A DNA stretch of 64,000 nucleotides from Blattamonas nauphoetae (lineage: Eukaryota; Preaxostyla; Oxymonadida): assembly GCA_033064195.1 (NCBI GenBank), contig JARBJD010000047.1, positions 186,001-250,000 on the forward strand, written 5' to 3'. Position numbers and translations under genes: made by a program. Every line of letters begins with the position of its first letter. Positions within the stretch are counted from its first letter, which is position 1. Below, piece after piece: positions 12,001-24,551 of this stretch. The notes below the pieces were generated by a model. The model had not been told where the DNA came from, searched no databases, and worked only from the letters and a program-made list of their open reading frames with translations.

Positions 12001-15000
12001 CGAGAACGTGTGTGACGAGGCATTGAATAGGTTTTCTTCGGATGTGATCTCAGTCGAGCTAGTTCCTTTGACCTCTGCGAGTGTCAGCTTCGACGAGTCT
12101 GATGCGGTTGGTGCTGTGAGTGTGTTGAAAGTGATCGAGCCAACGTTAAGAGTGGCTTCGACTGCAGCTGCTAATTCGATTGAAAGGAGGACGGTGGAGA
12201 CAGGTCCAGTGTACTCACAGTTTGACAGACAGACATCGCCGAGTGTGATGGAAGACGAGACGATGGAAACAAGTGACGAGTTGAACGAGAGATCAGCGAT
12301 TCTCAGCCCATCTGTCTCGATGCTCCCTGATCCCGAAATTGAGATCAGTGCTTGAGCTGGCGCTTGGGCACTTGGCGAGGTTGAGCAGAACGAGCACGAG
12401 GTCAAATGAAACTTTCCTGCCGATGTCGAGAATAGAGGAGTTGGGGATGGTTCCGACAACTGAAACTGAAAGACAATTCGAGTGATTGTGGTTGTGTCTG
12501 TGCCTGTGATGTACAAGGAGGATGCGAAACTAACACCCAACGAAGCCTGTCCCGATCCCTCCTTCGGTCTGATAGAACTCCCTCCAACCTCCACTGACCC
12601 ATCCGAAAAAGCGTTCGCAAGAACAAAGATTGGGAGACCTGAAAGATCGCCATTTTGATCCTTCGCATATCCAAGTGACTTGCACGGTGTCTCTTCTGAT
12701 CCGCATCCAGCTGTGTCGCTATCTGCACCTATGAAAACTTCAGACTTGAGACCCAAATAGTCGGGGATGCCGAGTTCTTGAGGGACGTAAGTACCCCCTC
12801 GCGATTCACATCTGAAGTTCTTGCTGTCATCGGGATTGATGCTGCAGGCAACCTGAAACTTTTCTTTCGTCAAAGCTCCCTTTTCCTTATCCAGATCGGC
12901 AGTAGAGATGGAGATCTTCCTCGATTTGTCAGCGTCTGTTCCAGAGAAGGTCAAATTGGAAAGTTTGAAGTTGCTAGCATTGTCATCGAGATGAAGGTGG
13001 ATGGCAGCTGCTTTTGGTGTCTTTTGTGGGTATGACCGACAATTATCGAACGAGCAGGAGTGAATCTCGATGGCAGATGACGACGAGAGTTCAACGAAGA
13101 TGACGACACCGACTGGATGTGTGGAGTACATGTTGGAGATATTGCACTCTGTCATTGTGAGAGATCCGCCCACAATTGTGATGAATCTGCTTTGCTGTTT
13201 CCAGCCAGCTCCCTCCAACTTACATCGTTCTAGGTTGAGCGAACCTGGGCCGGTGACGCTGATGAGATCAAACGGCCTGTTAGGAGTCTCATGCATCTTA
13301 TTCTTCAAATACACCTTTTCGAGGGCGAGACTCCCAGTTGTGACGATCATCAGTGATTCCATCCTTGACAACTCCAGTTCGATCATTGGGAGTGACTTCG
13401 TGTTTTCATTCTCGATTCCAACTACGTGTTGAGTTCTGTTGCCTATATAGATGCATTGGTCCTTATTATTGTATGTACCGTTTTCTACTGTGATGGTCTT
13501 GCCATTTGCGATGCGATTCGACACGTATGATACTGACAAGCACGGGTTGGTTTTGTCTCCACATTCTTCTGTATTTTCTCCGAATTGACTCACGAAGAAA
13601 TTCGCATCTCTCCATTGTGGGAGGTTAAAACCTTCATTTTTGAGACGTCCAATGCGAACAGCGCAAGGGAGAACACGTGCTTCGGTGTCCGTTGCAATAT
13701 CCGTGGCTTTATCATGATAGTATTGCTGTATGCTTGATTCATCACTAGCAATCTGGCCAATAGAAAACATGACGTTATGACCACCACATTTGTCATATTC
13801 AGTGTCAGTCTGGTCCGGAAGAGTTAAGACTGAGAGAGTGAGTATGAAGGAAAGAGAAACAAACCCCTTGTGTTAAAAAACATCGAGTGTTCGATTTGAA
13901 AGTATATATTCTCCGGACATATCGGGTTTTCGATATTGTTTATGAAGATGCCTCCGCCAAAAGAAGAAGCAGTGCAGTCTTTGATGACGGTATTGGTGAC
14001 GTAAAATTTCTCCTTAATAATAAAATAGATAGCTCCTCCTCCAGTTTCAGCTTGGTTAGCTTCACCGCTTATTCCACTGTAGGGTGATTGACAAGCAGTG
14101 GCATGAGAGTGGCAATCATAAAACAAGCTGTTGTCAGATACAAATTGACAGCCAGCAGCACAATATATTGCTCCACCGCTGTGCCCGCGACAATTTCTAA
14201 ACGTGGAATATCTGACTTCACAATAATGTCCCTTCGCGCAAATGGCGCCTCCATTTCCATTGTCTTCGGCTGTGAGGTTCTCAAAAACACACTTTTCTGC
14301 TTTGAGAGTCTGTTTCTCTCCAGCAAAGAAGATAGCCGCACCGCCTAATCCATCAGCGAGGGAGATATTGCAGAATGTATCTTTTTGAAATGACATGTCT
14401 TGTTCTGATGTCTGTTGTGATTTGTAGACAATGTTCTCCTGTAGATGGAGGAAGGATGAATTGAGCACGAGAAGCTCATTAGCGTCATGAAAATTGATGA
14501 TTCCCCCTCGATAAGGCATGACAGAATGCGTCATTTGCGTTGCGACAACAACGGCGTGTGAAACCGAACCCGGACAATAAGAACGGGATTCATCATTGTC
14601 AATCAGTATAGTTGAGATATTCCGGAAGTGGGAAGCTGATATATGGCTGGTCGAGAGGTTGCCGTTGATGAGGAATGTTGAATGAAGATGGAGAGAGCGA
14701 GATTCTAACTCCATCCCAGCAATGGTGATTGTGGAGAGTGAATTTGTGGAGGTGGTGAGGGGGGCAGTGACTGCGTGTTCATTCTGTTGGTGGATTGATA
14801 ACGTTGAGATGGTGAGTGTTCCTCCATCCGTCTCGAACGATGGGATCCTTGATGGGGCTTGGATAATTACACAGCTGGATAAGTGAAGGTGGCTGTCTGT
14901 GTTAACTGACTCAATTTGTTGGTCTGGGTTAGGGATGAAAGTGATAAACAGTGTCGAGAGTGTGGTGTTTCTCAGTTTCATCATAAACAGACTCCCATGT

Positions 15001-15215
15001 GGAGAAATGAAGGTGGAATGAGCAGATCCGGTCATGGTAAGTTCTGTGTTTTCCAGGACCTCGTCGTTGAGGACGTATTGTTCATTGTTAAGCTGCAGAA
15101 TGGAATGAAGATGGTTCGACTGTGTACTTTCGTAGAGATGAGCAAACAGAGCAGTGTGAGTTGTTGCTGATATGGTGAGGAGCAGGAGCATGAAGCGAAG
15201 CGTCATCGAGAGCAA
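6076..15215 (-). CDS. Giant beta-helix membrane protein with kinase-like tail
   Basis: Two long frames join across a 35-nt phase-1 intron at 13830-13864 (GTTTG...CTCTCAG) into one protein of about 3,034 residues. It opens with a hydrophobic signal peptide (MLSMTLRFMLLLLTISA). The ectodomain is Ser/Thr-rich with parallel beta-helix (Pmp-like) repeats: GGAI/GGGI and TxCSF/FxxC motifs recur. Six units begin with CGxxxxPCxTL-type motifs (for example CGHELLPCNTL, CGLLQLPCLTL, CGSPILPCPTL; one has NC for PC). One membrane helix (LTLLSVLIPVSLVIVALVIV, about residue 2665) is followed by a basic stop and a ~340-residue cytosolic tail. The tail resembles a protein kinase C-lobe (RWNSPE, VFSLALTLHEMLSEQIPF) but lacks recognisable HRD and DFG motifs, so it is probably a pseudokinase. 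A surface receptor or adhesin is inferred. Such proteins are expanded in oxymonads. Confidence 0.85.
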
Positions 15216-15484
15216 TAAATGTCTAGTTTGGTGAGTGGGATTTTGTTGAAGGTGATGTTTGTAAAGGATGAGAATGCGTCAGATTTACAAGGCAAGATAA
15301 ATGAATACGAGATAATGAATTATCTCGTGAGAAATGAATGATGCTGAGAAGCGAATTTAGGGGGAGATCGGGAAAACACTTTGGTTGGAGCTTTTAAAAC
15401 AAATAATTGGAACTGAGAGCCGAACAAAAGGATGATATGAAAAGAAAAATCGAAAAAAGAAAAAGATCGAATCCAATGTCATTA

Positions 15485-18400
15485 TTACGGGTTCAACAGT
15501 GCCATATTCGCCGCATACGCATCATCCTCGTCGTCAGACCCAATCTCATCATACAGTGCGTCCTCAACAGACATCGAGATCCCGGGCTCATCACCCGCAA
15601 CTTGAAGAGTGATCCGTCCCGTTCCCATCCCACTCATGACTGTCATTCCCTGCATCCCGATTCCGGCGTTCATTGGTGGGGAAGGTGGTGGTGATGGGGA
15701 GTGTGCTGGTGAGCGTGCTGGTGGGACTGCGATTCGTCTGTTTGGTGTGATGAGAGGGGATGGGATGGGGTGTGATTCAATATCGTCGAGATCGTCCGAG
15801 AATTGATCGGAATCGGCTGGTGCTGGTCCAACACATTCTTCAGCCTCAATCTTCTCCTCCATCCACTCCACACCTCCAACGAGCTTCATTTCGTTGACCT
15901 TCTTCTCCAACACAGCTGTCCCTTCATTTGTGGACGAGAGGATCGCTCGCGTGTCCCTTCTCCTTCTCAATCTCCCAACCACCCTCTTCTCAAACTCGCC
16001 CATTCGTCTCTCCCTCTCCGACCTTCTCCACTCTCTCTTCTCAGCCTTCGCTTTCTCTCCCTTCTCCATGTCCGAGAACTCCACTTCCGACGACGGCAAC
16101 GCATCGTTCAAAACCAACTCCATTTGTTGTGTTGGTCCGTATTGCATGACATCAACGAGGAGGACTGCTGACCCTCTCACTGTTCCTTGTGGCTCCCCAA
16201 CACTTTCACAGACAGATGAAATGAATTGCGCGTGTTGGTTGGAAGCATTTGACCAATGTCGGCCTGTCAGCGCTGGTGACATTGCCACTGAAAGCCCAGC
16301 ATTCATTGTGCCTGATGCTGACAACGCGGCGGATGGAGAATGAAGAATTTTGAAATCTGGACTGGTGAGAGTTTCTGGTTTGGAGTGTTCATCGTTGCTT
16401 GGTGTTGTTCCGTCTGTTTCTGTGTCTTCGCCCGTTCTGTCCTTTCTTCTCTCAATCTGTTCTTGATAGAACAATCGTTTCTTGTATCGTGCTTGTTCCT
16501 TCGTTTGGAAAGTCGCCTCCTCTCTTCTCTCCTTCTCCTTCCCCAACACTTGATCAGCAACAAACTCAGAGATCTGATTCCCAACAAATCGCACTCCATT
16601 GTCGCTTCTCTCTCCCAACTTCACAATCAACACACTCGCCTCACTCGGTCCACAATAATCAAAACACGAGAACACCGTCACAACCCGATTCTCATGTGCA
16701 GAAGACACTCCTCTTGGGAAGAACTGATGAGCTCGTATCATCAAGTCAATTCGATTCGCCGCCATGAATCTTCTCGTCGTATCAAGCGAATACGGACATC
16801 GATTTCCGTTCGGAAGGTCAGCATCACCTGGATCAGCCCAAAGTGTGGTGTGTTGGATGTCTTGGAGACGGGAGCGAGGATGTCCGAAGTTGTAAGCTTT
16901 GGCTTGGGGGTCTTCGCATTGTTGGAAATAGTCGAAAGCGGGGAGACCGGAGAGTTCGAGTTTGATGTTGAGCGAAGGCAGCATGGCTGTGAAACCGCCG
17001 TGTGCGATGAGGATGCGTCTGTGTTGGATGAGAGGAGGAGGAAGGATGGGTGGAGGGAGATGTGAGGGATGTGTGCGGAGATGAGTGAGGATTGGGGGGA
17101 GTGGGGGAATGTGGGTGATTGTTGCGAGGACGGCCAGTGGCATCGAGTTGAACAAATCCAAAAACCGAACATAGAGCGGATGCTTTGGCAGCGTCTGTCT
17201 TCCATACTGATTGTAATACGGCATTATCCGATCGTTGTCGAACTGAACAGCGAACTTCTCGTGAAGCTCGGCGTTGAACCCCCAGTCGAAGGAACGGTAA
17301 GACTCGTGGTTTCCACGAAGGAGATAGATTCGATTGGGGAAGGCCATTCGATAGAGAAGGAGAAGAAGAATGACTTCGACAGAATTGTTGCCTCTGTCCA
17401 CAAAGTCGCCCAAAAAGACCATTTTAGACCGAGAGGCGTGTTTGTCACGAATTCGATCGAAGATTTCGAGAGCTGAGCGGAGAGACGACAAGTTGCCATG
17501 GATGTCACCAACTGTGATCAGTCCATTGAGCGACCCGTCCTCCCCTTCGACACCATCGTCTGGAAACGACTTGTGGTCTGTCGACATCGACAGAATCTGG
17601 CCATCTTGCCAACCAGCGCCACAAATCACTTCGATTTCTCTCAGAGCTCCTCTTTCTTCGCCTGAGTCGCTCAATCGGTCTTTCTCGTAGTGAGTCTTCG
17701 CCATCGACAGGATCGAATCCACCATTTCGTACGAGAAGTGGAGATTGAGGGTCAGAGACTCCGCCTGGTACTTACTGAAGATCATTCGTCTCACTTGCTC
17801 CACAAAAGTGATTGTGATTCCAGCTTCGTCAGCAGGAAAGACGAGTGCTGGGGGTGGATTGGGTTCTTTCATCGTGTGGAGAGAGATTGGGTGTCTGAGG
17901 AAGCCGAATCGGAAGGTTGGGAGAGATGGATGGAAGTTGAGTGTGGGGAGGATGGCTGGTTGTGGGGAGGAGCACACAAACATTCGACGAGAGACGCGGA
18001 GACGATGGTGGTGATTGGTGAAGAGAGCGGAGGACGGAACGAGTGCCGATTCCGAATGTTCAGACTGATCTGTCGTTTGTTCGTCGCAAATCGCGTTTTC
18101 TGGATTTGTGTTCATTCTGGTGTCCAATTCTGATTTCTGAGCGGGATGAAGAAGGTCATACGGAGCAGGAATTCCATTCTTCTCCTTTTCTTCAATGTAC
18201 CGATTTGCTGTCTTGTGTTTCGGAGGTGAAAGAACGGGGAGATAGCGTGGATGAGAATGTGAGACAACTTGATAGTGCAGTTTCCACGATTGAACAAAAC
18301 CAGTCACTCCGCAATTGTGGTTGCAAGGGATGATTGGAGATGGATGTTTGTGAATCGGAAGCAGGAGACGAGGAGGGACAGCTGGGAGTTGCGCAACTTT

Positions 18401-21400
18401 GATCTGTTCTGTGTCAGACATGTCATCCTCCCGTCTCTTCAGATCAGCCAAGTATCGAAAGGCAATCGCGAAGAGTGTGTCTGTCCTGTCTTCGTATTTC
18501 TCAATCGCTGAATACTTGTTCATTCTGTTCGGTTTTCGGAATTTCTTTCGTTTTTGGCGTTCTTGTCGTTGGAATCGCCAGAGTCGGGAGAACACTGCGC
18601 TGTCGTCTTCACCTTCATCGTTGCTGACTTCGCTGGATTTGTCCAGATTCCAATCAGCCACGTCCGAGTCATTGTGGGAATCGGTTTGATTTGTAGGGCC
18701 TGGTTCGATCCTCTCCCCAAACACTCTTTTTCGCGGTTTGTCACCCATTTCGTCATCGCTCTCCAGGAGTTCCCTCGCCTTGAGCATCCTCTTCTCCAAG
18801 TTAGCGATTTCCTTCTCGGCGCCTTCGTTGCTGAACTCATCTCCAAAGAATCCGTCTTCCTCCAGTTCTTCTCTCACTTGCTGCCAAACGAACTCAACGC
18901 CTGCTTCCTGTCGCAGCTCGTTGTCCATCGAATTGTCCGCTGGGTCGAACATGGGTAGTTCTGTCGAGTGTTTCGAGTGATTCGTGGTGAGGGATTGGGA
19001 CGAGGGGAGCGAAGATGGGAAAGGCATTGAGATTGGATTGAGAGGATCTGAATTTGGTGGATCGAGCTGTGAGGCAGAGAGGACAGTTGAAGGAGATGAG
19101 ATGGATGTGGTATTCGTGTCTGCGGGATGAAGGCTGGACAGAGGAAGGGCTGGTTCGTATAGATCTTCCTCTCTTTGTCGCTCTCTCTCCATTTCTTGTT
19201 CCAACGTCGTTTGGAGCGTTCCAGGCGACAATTTTCCGATTTGGAACGATTTCAGAATTCTTCTTCCTTCCGCTTCTAACCAATCTTGCTTCTGTTCGGA
19301 GAGGATGCCAGATGAGCTCAGATGAGGCGAGAGCGTCTCGATCAACAATCTCTTGTCACTTCTTCTTCTCTTCTCTCCACTTCGTGCTTCCCCGATCGCC
19401 TCTTTCCATCGATCGTGCAGCACAACCACATTCAATTTGCGAATCTGACGTTCTCTTTCCTTTCTTCGGCGATTGCGAGCGGAATCGGTTTTTTGGATGA
19501 AGGAGTGGACAGCTGCGAGAGAAGATGCTGTTTGGGTTGGGATGGTTGGAGTGCCAAGCTCTGATTCTTTCGGTTCTGGAAGTTCGAATGATGGAGAAGC
19601 TATTGGTTCGTCTTTTAGCATTCCCTCTTCCTTCTTTCCGTTCTCTCCTTTCTTCTTCTCCTCTCTTCTCTTTCTTCTCAATTTCCTCAATTCTTTCGCA
19701 ATCCGAGCTGTCTTTTCTTGAATTAGTCGCATTCTGCGCTCTCGAATCACCGATTTCGTCACTCGACGGACCCAACGGCCGAATTCCCCGCGCATAAGTG
19801 CTGCTGTGTGAATCGAGAACGGAGCGTCGGCTTTGTGTTTCATGAACGACGACACAAATCGCGAAAAGCGAACAATCTCCGTGTGGGTGAGGTTTGTGGA
19901 TTGAATCGTGTTTAAAACTGTGTTTGTGGTTTGGGCAATTGTTGGGGTGGTAAGTGGAGGGAATACAACATGAGGTGGATTGGACGGAGTTACTAGTGAT
20001 TGGGCCGATCGATGCGGTGAATGGTCTTTTGACAGCCAGACTTCTCCGACTCGTTTGCGTGTTTCAGTCTCATAAATGTCTTCCACACGTTGTGTTTCAT
20101 CTTCTGAATCGTTCTGTTCGTCACGAACGTCACCCATATTTTTTTCTTCGCCTGGTTGGTAAGCTTTTTCTGTGGGTAACGACGTGTGATTCGAGATTCT
20201 TCCCTCCAGTTTCCCTTCCCCTCCCCATCCCACAATCACTCCATTGATGTCATTTTCTTTGAGTGGGTTTGGTGGAGATTTCGAACTTGGACGTGTGAAC
20301 AGCGCCAGGTTTCGCAGAACTGTAATGAAGTCCATATCGGACGGGAAGGTCAATTGTGCTGATATTCGACGACCAAGTGTCAAAATGGCTGTGAAAGTGG
20401 AGGCTGGGTGCGGATTGTATGGGAAGAGATCCGAGATCTGTTTGTCGATCTTTATCATGCCTCCTGGAGGAGAAGTAATGGTAGGGGTTATGTGAGGGGT
20501 TTCGGTCATATTTTGGATGAGCGGGTGGGGAGGTGGAGTGACGGACGGATGAGCACTGGTTTGCGAGATCGTCGAAGTGGGATCAACTTGAGTTTGAGTC
20601 TGAAAGAGATGAACCTTCCCAGGAACGCAAAACGCAGCGATAAAGATCGGATGGCGTTCGTATTCAGAGAAAAGATCGACTTCTCCTCGAGTGGATCGGG
20701 GAGGGATCCCAGTTTGGCTGATTCCGGCAGACACTCCATCGAAATAAGGTGACGGGACACGGTGGATTTCTCTATGCATCCCATAACTGTCCCTTCCGGG
20801 GTCGGTAAAAGAAGAATCAGCGTTGGAGATGAAGAAGGAGTGGAGGTTAGTGGTGTCCTCGCAGTTCGTGAATGCGATGCCATCACCCACGCCAGGCGGG
20901 TATTGGAGGTTGTTCAGATGGCAGAAATCCCCCAAGTCGTTCAGATTCAACGGCCAGGCGCGATTAAATCCAGAATGGACAAGATCGTCGTCTTCAAATC
21001 TGTCAAGTGCATTTGGTGGATTCGCGCTTAAATACGGGCGGGGAAGACAGAATTCATCTGGTTTGTATGATGGGAAGAATCCGGGGAAGAACATAGCAAG
21101 TGAAGACGGGTTGGGACAACGCTGTTGTTGGAAGGGATCGTATGGAGGATGCTGGGTCACAATGGTGTCAACAGAGAATTCCTTCTGCTGGATGGTCCAA
21201 CTGTCCACAACATTCAGTTTTTCCAGAGCTGTCTCATCAGAGACATTGGCTTGTTGACTTGACGTGATGGAGTGATCGTTGTCTTCACTGCCGACATCTG
21301 AAAGATCCTGGTTTTGAGCATATGGGTCAACAAAATTGGGTTTGAAACGGTTAATGTCGAATCCAGGAGCGCAGGGAGGCAGAGAATGGGTCTTGAAAAG

Positions 21401-22754
21401 GAGGAGGTGAAAATCGTCGGGAACCAACAGGTTGGTTGGACGATGTTCGTACAATGTTGGGTCAAGCCGTTGAAAGTATGGAGGGGAAGATGAAGGCGTG
21501 GCAAAATCGGGAAGAGGAGGTTCTACGAATGTTGGGATCTTAATTGATCGGTGTTTAAGATGATTTAGAGAGCGCTGTCGGGACAATGAGAGGTCGCGAG
21601 AGAGGCGTGGCGTTCGGATAGTGTGGGATTTTATGAGTAGTGGGGGAGAATCGACAGCATGGGCGACTACAGGATTTTTCTCGATCGCCCCAGTGGAATA
21701 TGATAGAGGGTTGTGATGAGGCTGCTTCGTTCCGTAGATTGTTAGTGAGTTGGATGCGTTGGCGGGAGGGAGGGTGACAGGAATGTTTGTGTTGAGGCTC
21801 GAGTGCGCTTGTTTTGAGTCAGGGTGTCCCGCATACACAAGGCTGGGTGAAATGGATGTCGGCTCCAGTGGCATGTTTGGAGTGACACTTGATTTGTGCA
21901 AGGGAGATGCCATGGACTGGCCTCGTTTGATCGAGGGAGTAATTGATTTGGTGTGCGTTTGTTCTGACTTTAGTGGAGCCATGTCATTTAAAAAAAATTT
22001 GACAGCATCTTTATCTGGTGATCCGTCGGCATTGAGTGGAATCGGGCAATCTGTGTGGCGTCTCCAAAAGCGACGGAACGCTTGACTTTTGAGAGATTCG
22101 AGAAAAACTCGTTCTTTGAACTGGAGAGCTGTTTCACCGGGAAGAATTGTGAAGAATCCTCGGGGAGCTTCGACAACTTTCGAAGGAGTTGTTGAGACTG
22201 ATTGAGTCGGTGGGAAGACATCGTTGTAAACGTCATGAAAACGAGGATCTGTGACTGGGATTAAAGACGATGTTTGGAGGATTCTTTGTTTGTGCATAGC
22301 TGGCACATCACTGATGAGTATATCTGGCTCGTCGAATACGAATACAACAAAGTACCCAGGAATGTTCGAGATGATTCGATTGTGAGGTGTTGTCTGGTGG
22401 AATGCCGAATGAAGAGAATCACCAGGGTGTGCTGAATTTAATCCAGATGAATGGCCAAAACGGAAGGTATCAGCGTTGATTTGGGCATGCAGAGGAGGAG
22501 AGTTAGTTCGTGACGTGCGATGAGATGGAGAGTGCGAGGACGAGCGATGAGAGGGGTACATCTGACGGGAAGTTGGTGAAGTGGACGAGGAGACGCGCTG
22601 TTTCTGAATGGAAAATGTGTGAGAGTGGTAGAGAAGAAAATGAGAGAGAAAGGATGGAGAAGTAGGCGAGAGGAGTAATCAAGAGATTAGGATGATAATT
22701 CTTGATGCAAACTTTTTCACCATGTCTATGACTTGGTCTATGAGGATCGTCCAT
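15485..22754 (-). CDS. Very large protein with PPP-family Ser/Thr phosphatase domain
   Basis: About 2,386 residues. The catalytic PPP core lies near residues 1660-2010. It has the metal-binding and phosphate-binding motifs GDIHGN, GDFVDRGNNS, RGNHES, IAHGGF, LWADP and RAHQ; the usual SAPNYC is replaced by FSCFDYCG. The core should dephosphorylate Ser/Thr residues. The first ~1,650 residues are mostly low-complexity and Pro/Ser-rich, with charged Arg/Lys/Glu coiled stretches and no recognised domain. About 375 residues follow the core. A 14-codon first exon (22754-22713, MDDPHRPSHRHGEK) joined across a 109-nt intron (GTTTG...TTCAG) to 22603 gives an uninterrupted frame. Starting instead at ATG 22561 is possible. 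Family identity is firm; the size is far beyond typical PP1/PP2A (~300 residues). Confidence 0.88.
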
Positions 22755-23082
22755 GATGAAATTGTCCCGTATCTCCTCAATCGCGAGGAGGACTGACAAA
22801 GTGAGCCCATTAATTTCTGATGATATTTGGGAGAAGAGAAAAAATGATTGCTTCAGTATCGGAGAGGTTTGATGTGAGTTAATGGATTAGCTTTGCCAAC
22901 GATTGGGTCCCAAATCGAGAGTTGACTCAAAAGGCTCCAACCGACGTTCTTTCCTTTGAACGGGGTTAATGGAGAGAATTCATCCAAAAAATGTTCGTAA
23001 GAGCTTTATATCAGGCACTCGTACTCAACTTTTTTCGAATTTGAGACAAAATTGTCAGGTTATTCTCCGTCTAATTTTTATT
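22755..23082. promoter_or_regulatory. Divergent intergenic region
   Basis: About 330 bp separates the divergently transcribed phosphatase gene (minus) and 7TM gene (plus). Promoters of both are expected here. No motif can be assigned from one locus. Confidence 0.3.
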
Positions 23083-24408
23083 ATGAGATCAGATACATCT
23101 TCTTCATTACACAAGCGCATGGACATGGATCCGTTCGTGATGCAACCAAGTATTTCATTCTCGTTTTTCTGATGCTTCAGCCGTGTACGGCAAGGGAGCG
23201 TCTCCAATGATCCTTCTATCCATCGTCTACATTCTTGTCTCCCTCCTTCTCACTTGTGAGATTTACTTCGAACTTAAATATCGGCCACCGTTCTCGTCTC
23301 GGCTAAAACGGATCTCTATTTACTCGTTTTTGCTTCAGAACGTGTGGGTAGCGTGTGTGACCATGGTTCCATTTCCGTACAATCATGTCGCGGCAGAAGT
23401 GCTCACAACGACGATCCCAACGCTCATTAATTTCTGTGGGCTGATTTCATTCTCGATATGGGTGATAATTACGCTGACAGCGCCCCACCTGAGGCCGTCG
23501 AAGCGGGTTAAGATATTGGTGGTTATTTATCTCCTGGTGGTGATTGTTCTGCACGTTGCTGACATCATCACCAATTTTCTGGGGCGTGTCTGTGTTTTTC
23601 ATCCTTTTCATCGTTTTAGTACGTCGTCCGTCTGTCGTCAGACACCAAACTTCACACTGTTTCACAGCTTCTAAGTGCTGTGTCGTATGTTCTGGTAGGT
23701 GTGGTGCTGTGCATAGCTGGGTTTCGTTTGCTTCGGATTGTGCGTCTTCGGGTATATCTTCACGTCGTTCGCTGGAAAGTGAACCTGATTGTCGTGGTCT
23801 CCCAACTTCTGGCCCTAATCTGTGTGGCGCAGTTCTTCTACAAGCTATTTGATGCAATACACTTAAATGTGATCGAAACAACGATGGAAAACTCTGCCAA
23901 AACGTGTGGAGAATCTGACCCCAAAACAGGTGAAACGTGGAAGAAATCTTGGTTTCCTTTGTCTTATTCTAACATTTCTTGTAGTCATAGCTTCCATTGG
24001 ATCTTCTTTGGATGGTACTTTTCGTTTGATTGCGTGTCAGATATTCTTATCGCATGTGCGTTCATCCCATTCACGATCACTCGAATTTTGAAAGTGGAGG
24101 AGGATGAGGACGAAGCCGAGACGATTATACCTTCAACAGATCCGCGACATCGCGCATTGATGCCTGGAGGCACAGATAGTGTGAATTCGCTGTCAGACAG
24201 CTTCTTTTCTGTGAACGACGACTCGACCATCGATGAGAAGTTATTGTTCAGCACAGGAGGCGCAAAGAAGGGAGGCATGTGGGAGGGACTTCATGGAGAG
24301 GTTTTGGGGAGGGGAGAAGGTGAGAAGAGTGGGAAGAGGAAGATTTTGTTCCGATCGTCAAAGCTAGCGCAGGGATCGGATCGCGAAATGATTGTTCCTT
24401 TGCTTTAA
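23083..24408 (+). CDS. Seven-transmembrane protein, THH1/TOM1-like
   Basis: Three exons give a continuous frame: 23083-23149, 23181-23587 and 23620-24408, with introns of 31 nt (GTATT...CTTCAG) and 32 nt (GTCTG...TTTTAG). The start ATG at 23083 yields MRSDTSSSLHKRMD before the first helix. About seven hydrophobic segments follow, including MILLSIVYILVSLLLT, ILVVIYLLVVIVLHVADII and LIVVVSQLLALICVAQFF, with HWIFFGWYFSFD before the last helix. A cytosolic acidic and Ser-rich tail (VEEDEDEAETI) follows. The layout resembles the THH1/TOM1/TOM3 or GPR137-like 7TM group, tentatively. An additional in-frame 48-nt intron may exist near 23940-23990, where TTCTAACATTTCTTGTAG looks like a 3' splice end. 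Ligand and role are unknown. Confidence 0.72.
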
Positions 24409-24551
24409 TATGTTTTATTTTGTCTTATTTTCACTTCATTTTGTCATATTTCGGATGCTGTAGATGATTCTTCTGTGAAAATGGTCGAATTGCAGTTTTG
24501 TCCTTCTCACGCTCTGTTAGGGTTCGATCAAACTTCCGGCTGAAAGTGGAG

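Noticed and set aside
10637-12355. Several plus-strand frames of 100-185 codons inside the giant beta-helix gene
   Set aside because: They arise from the Ser/Thr-rich codon pattern of the minus-strand gene and lack starts, domains and splice support.
23940-23994. 55-nt GTGAAAC...TTGTAG intron in the 7TM gene
   Set aside because: Removing it shifts the frame and loses the good C-terminal coding; only an in-frame 48-nt version starting GTGGAAG would fit, and that is left open.
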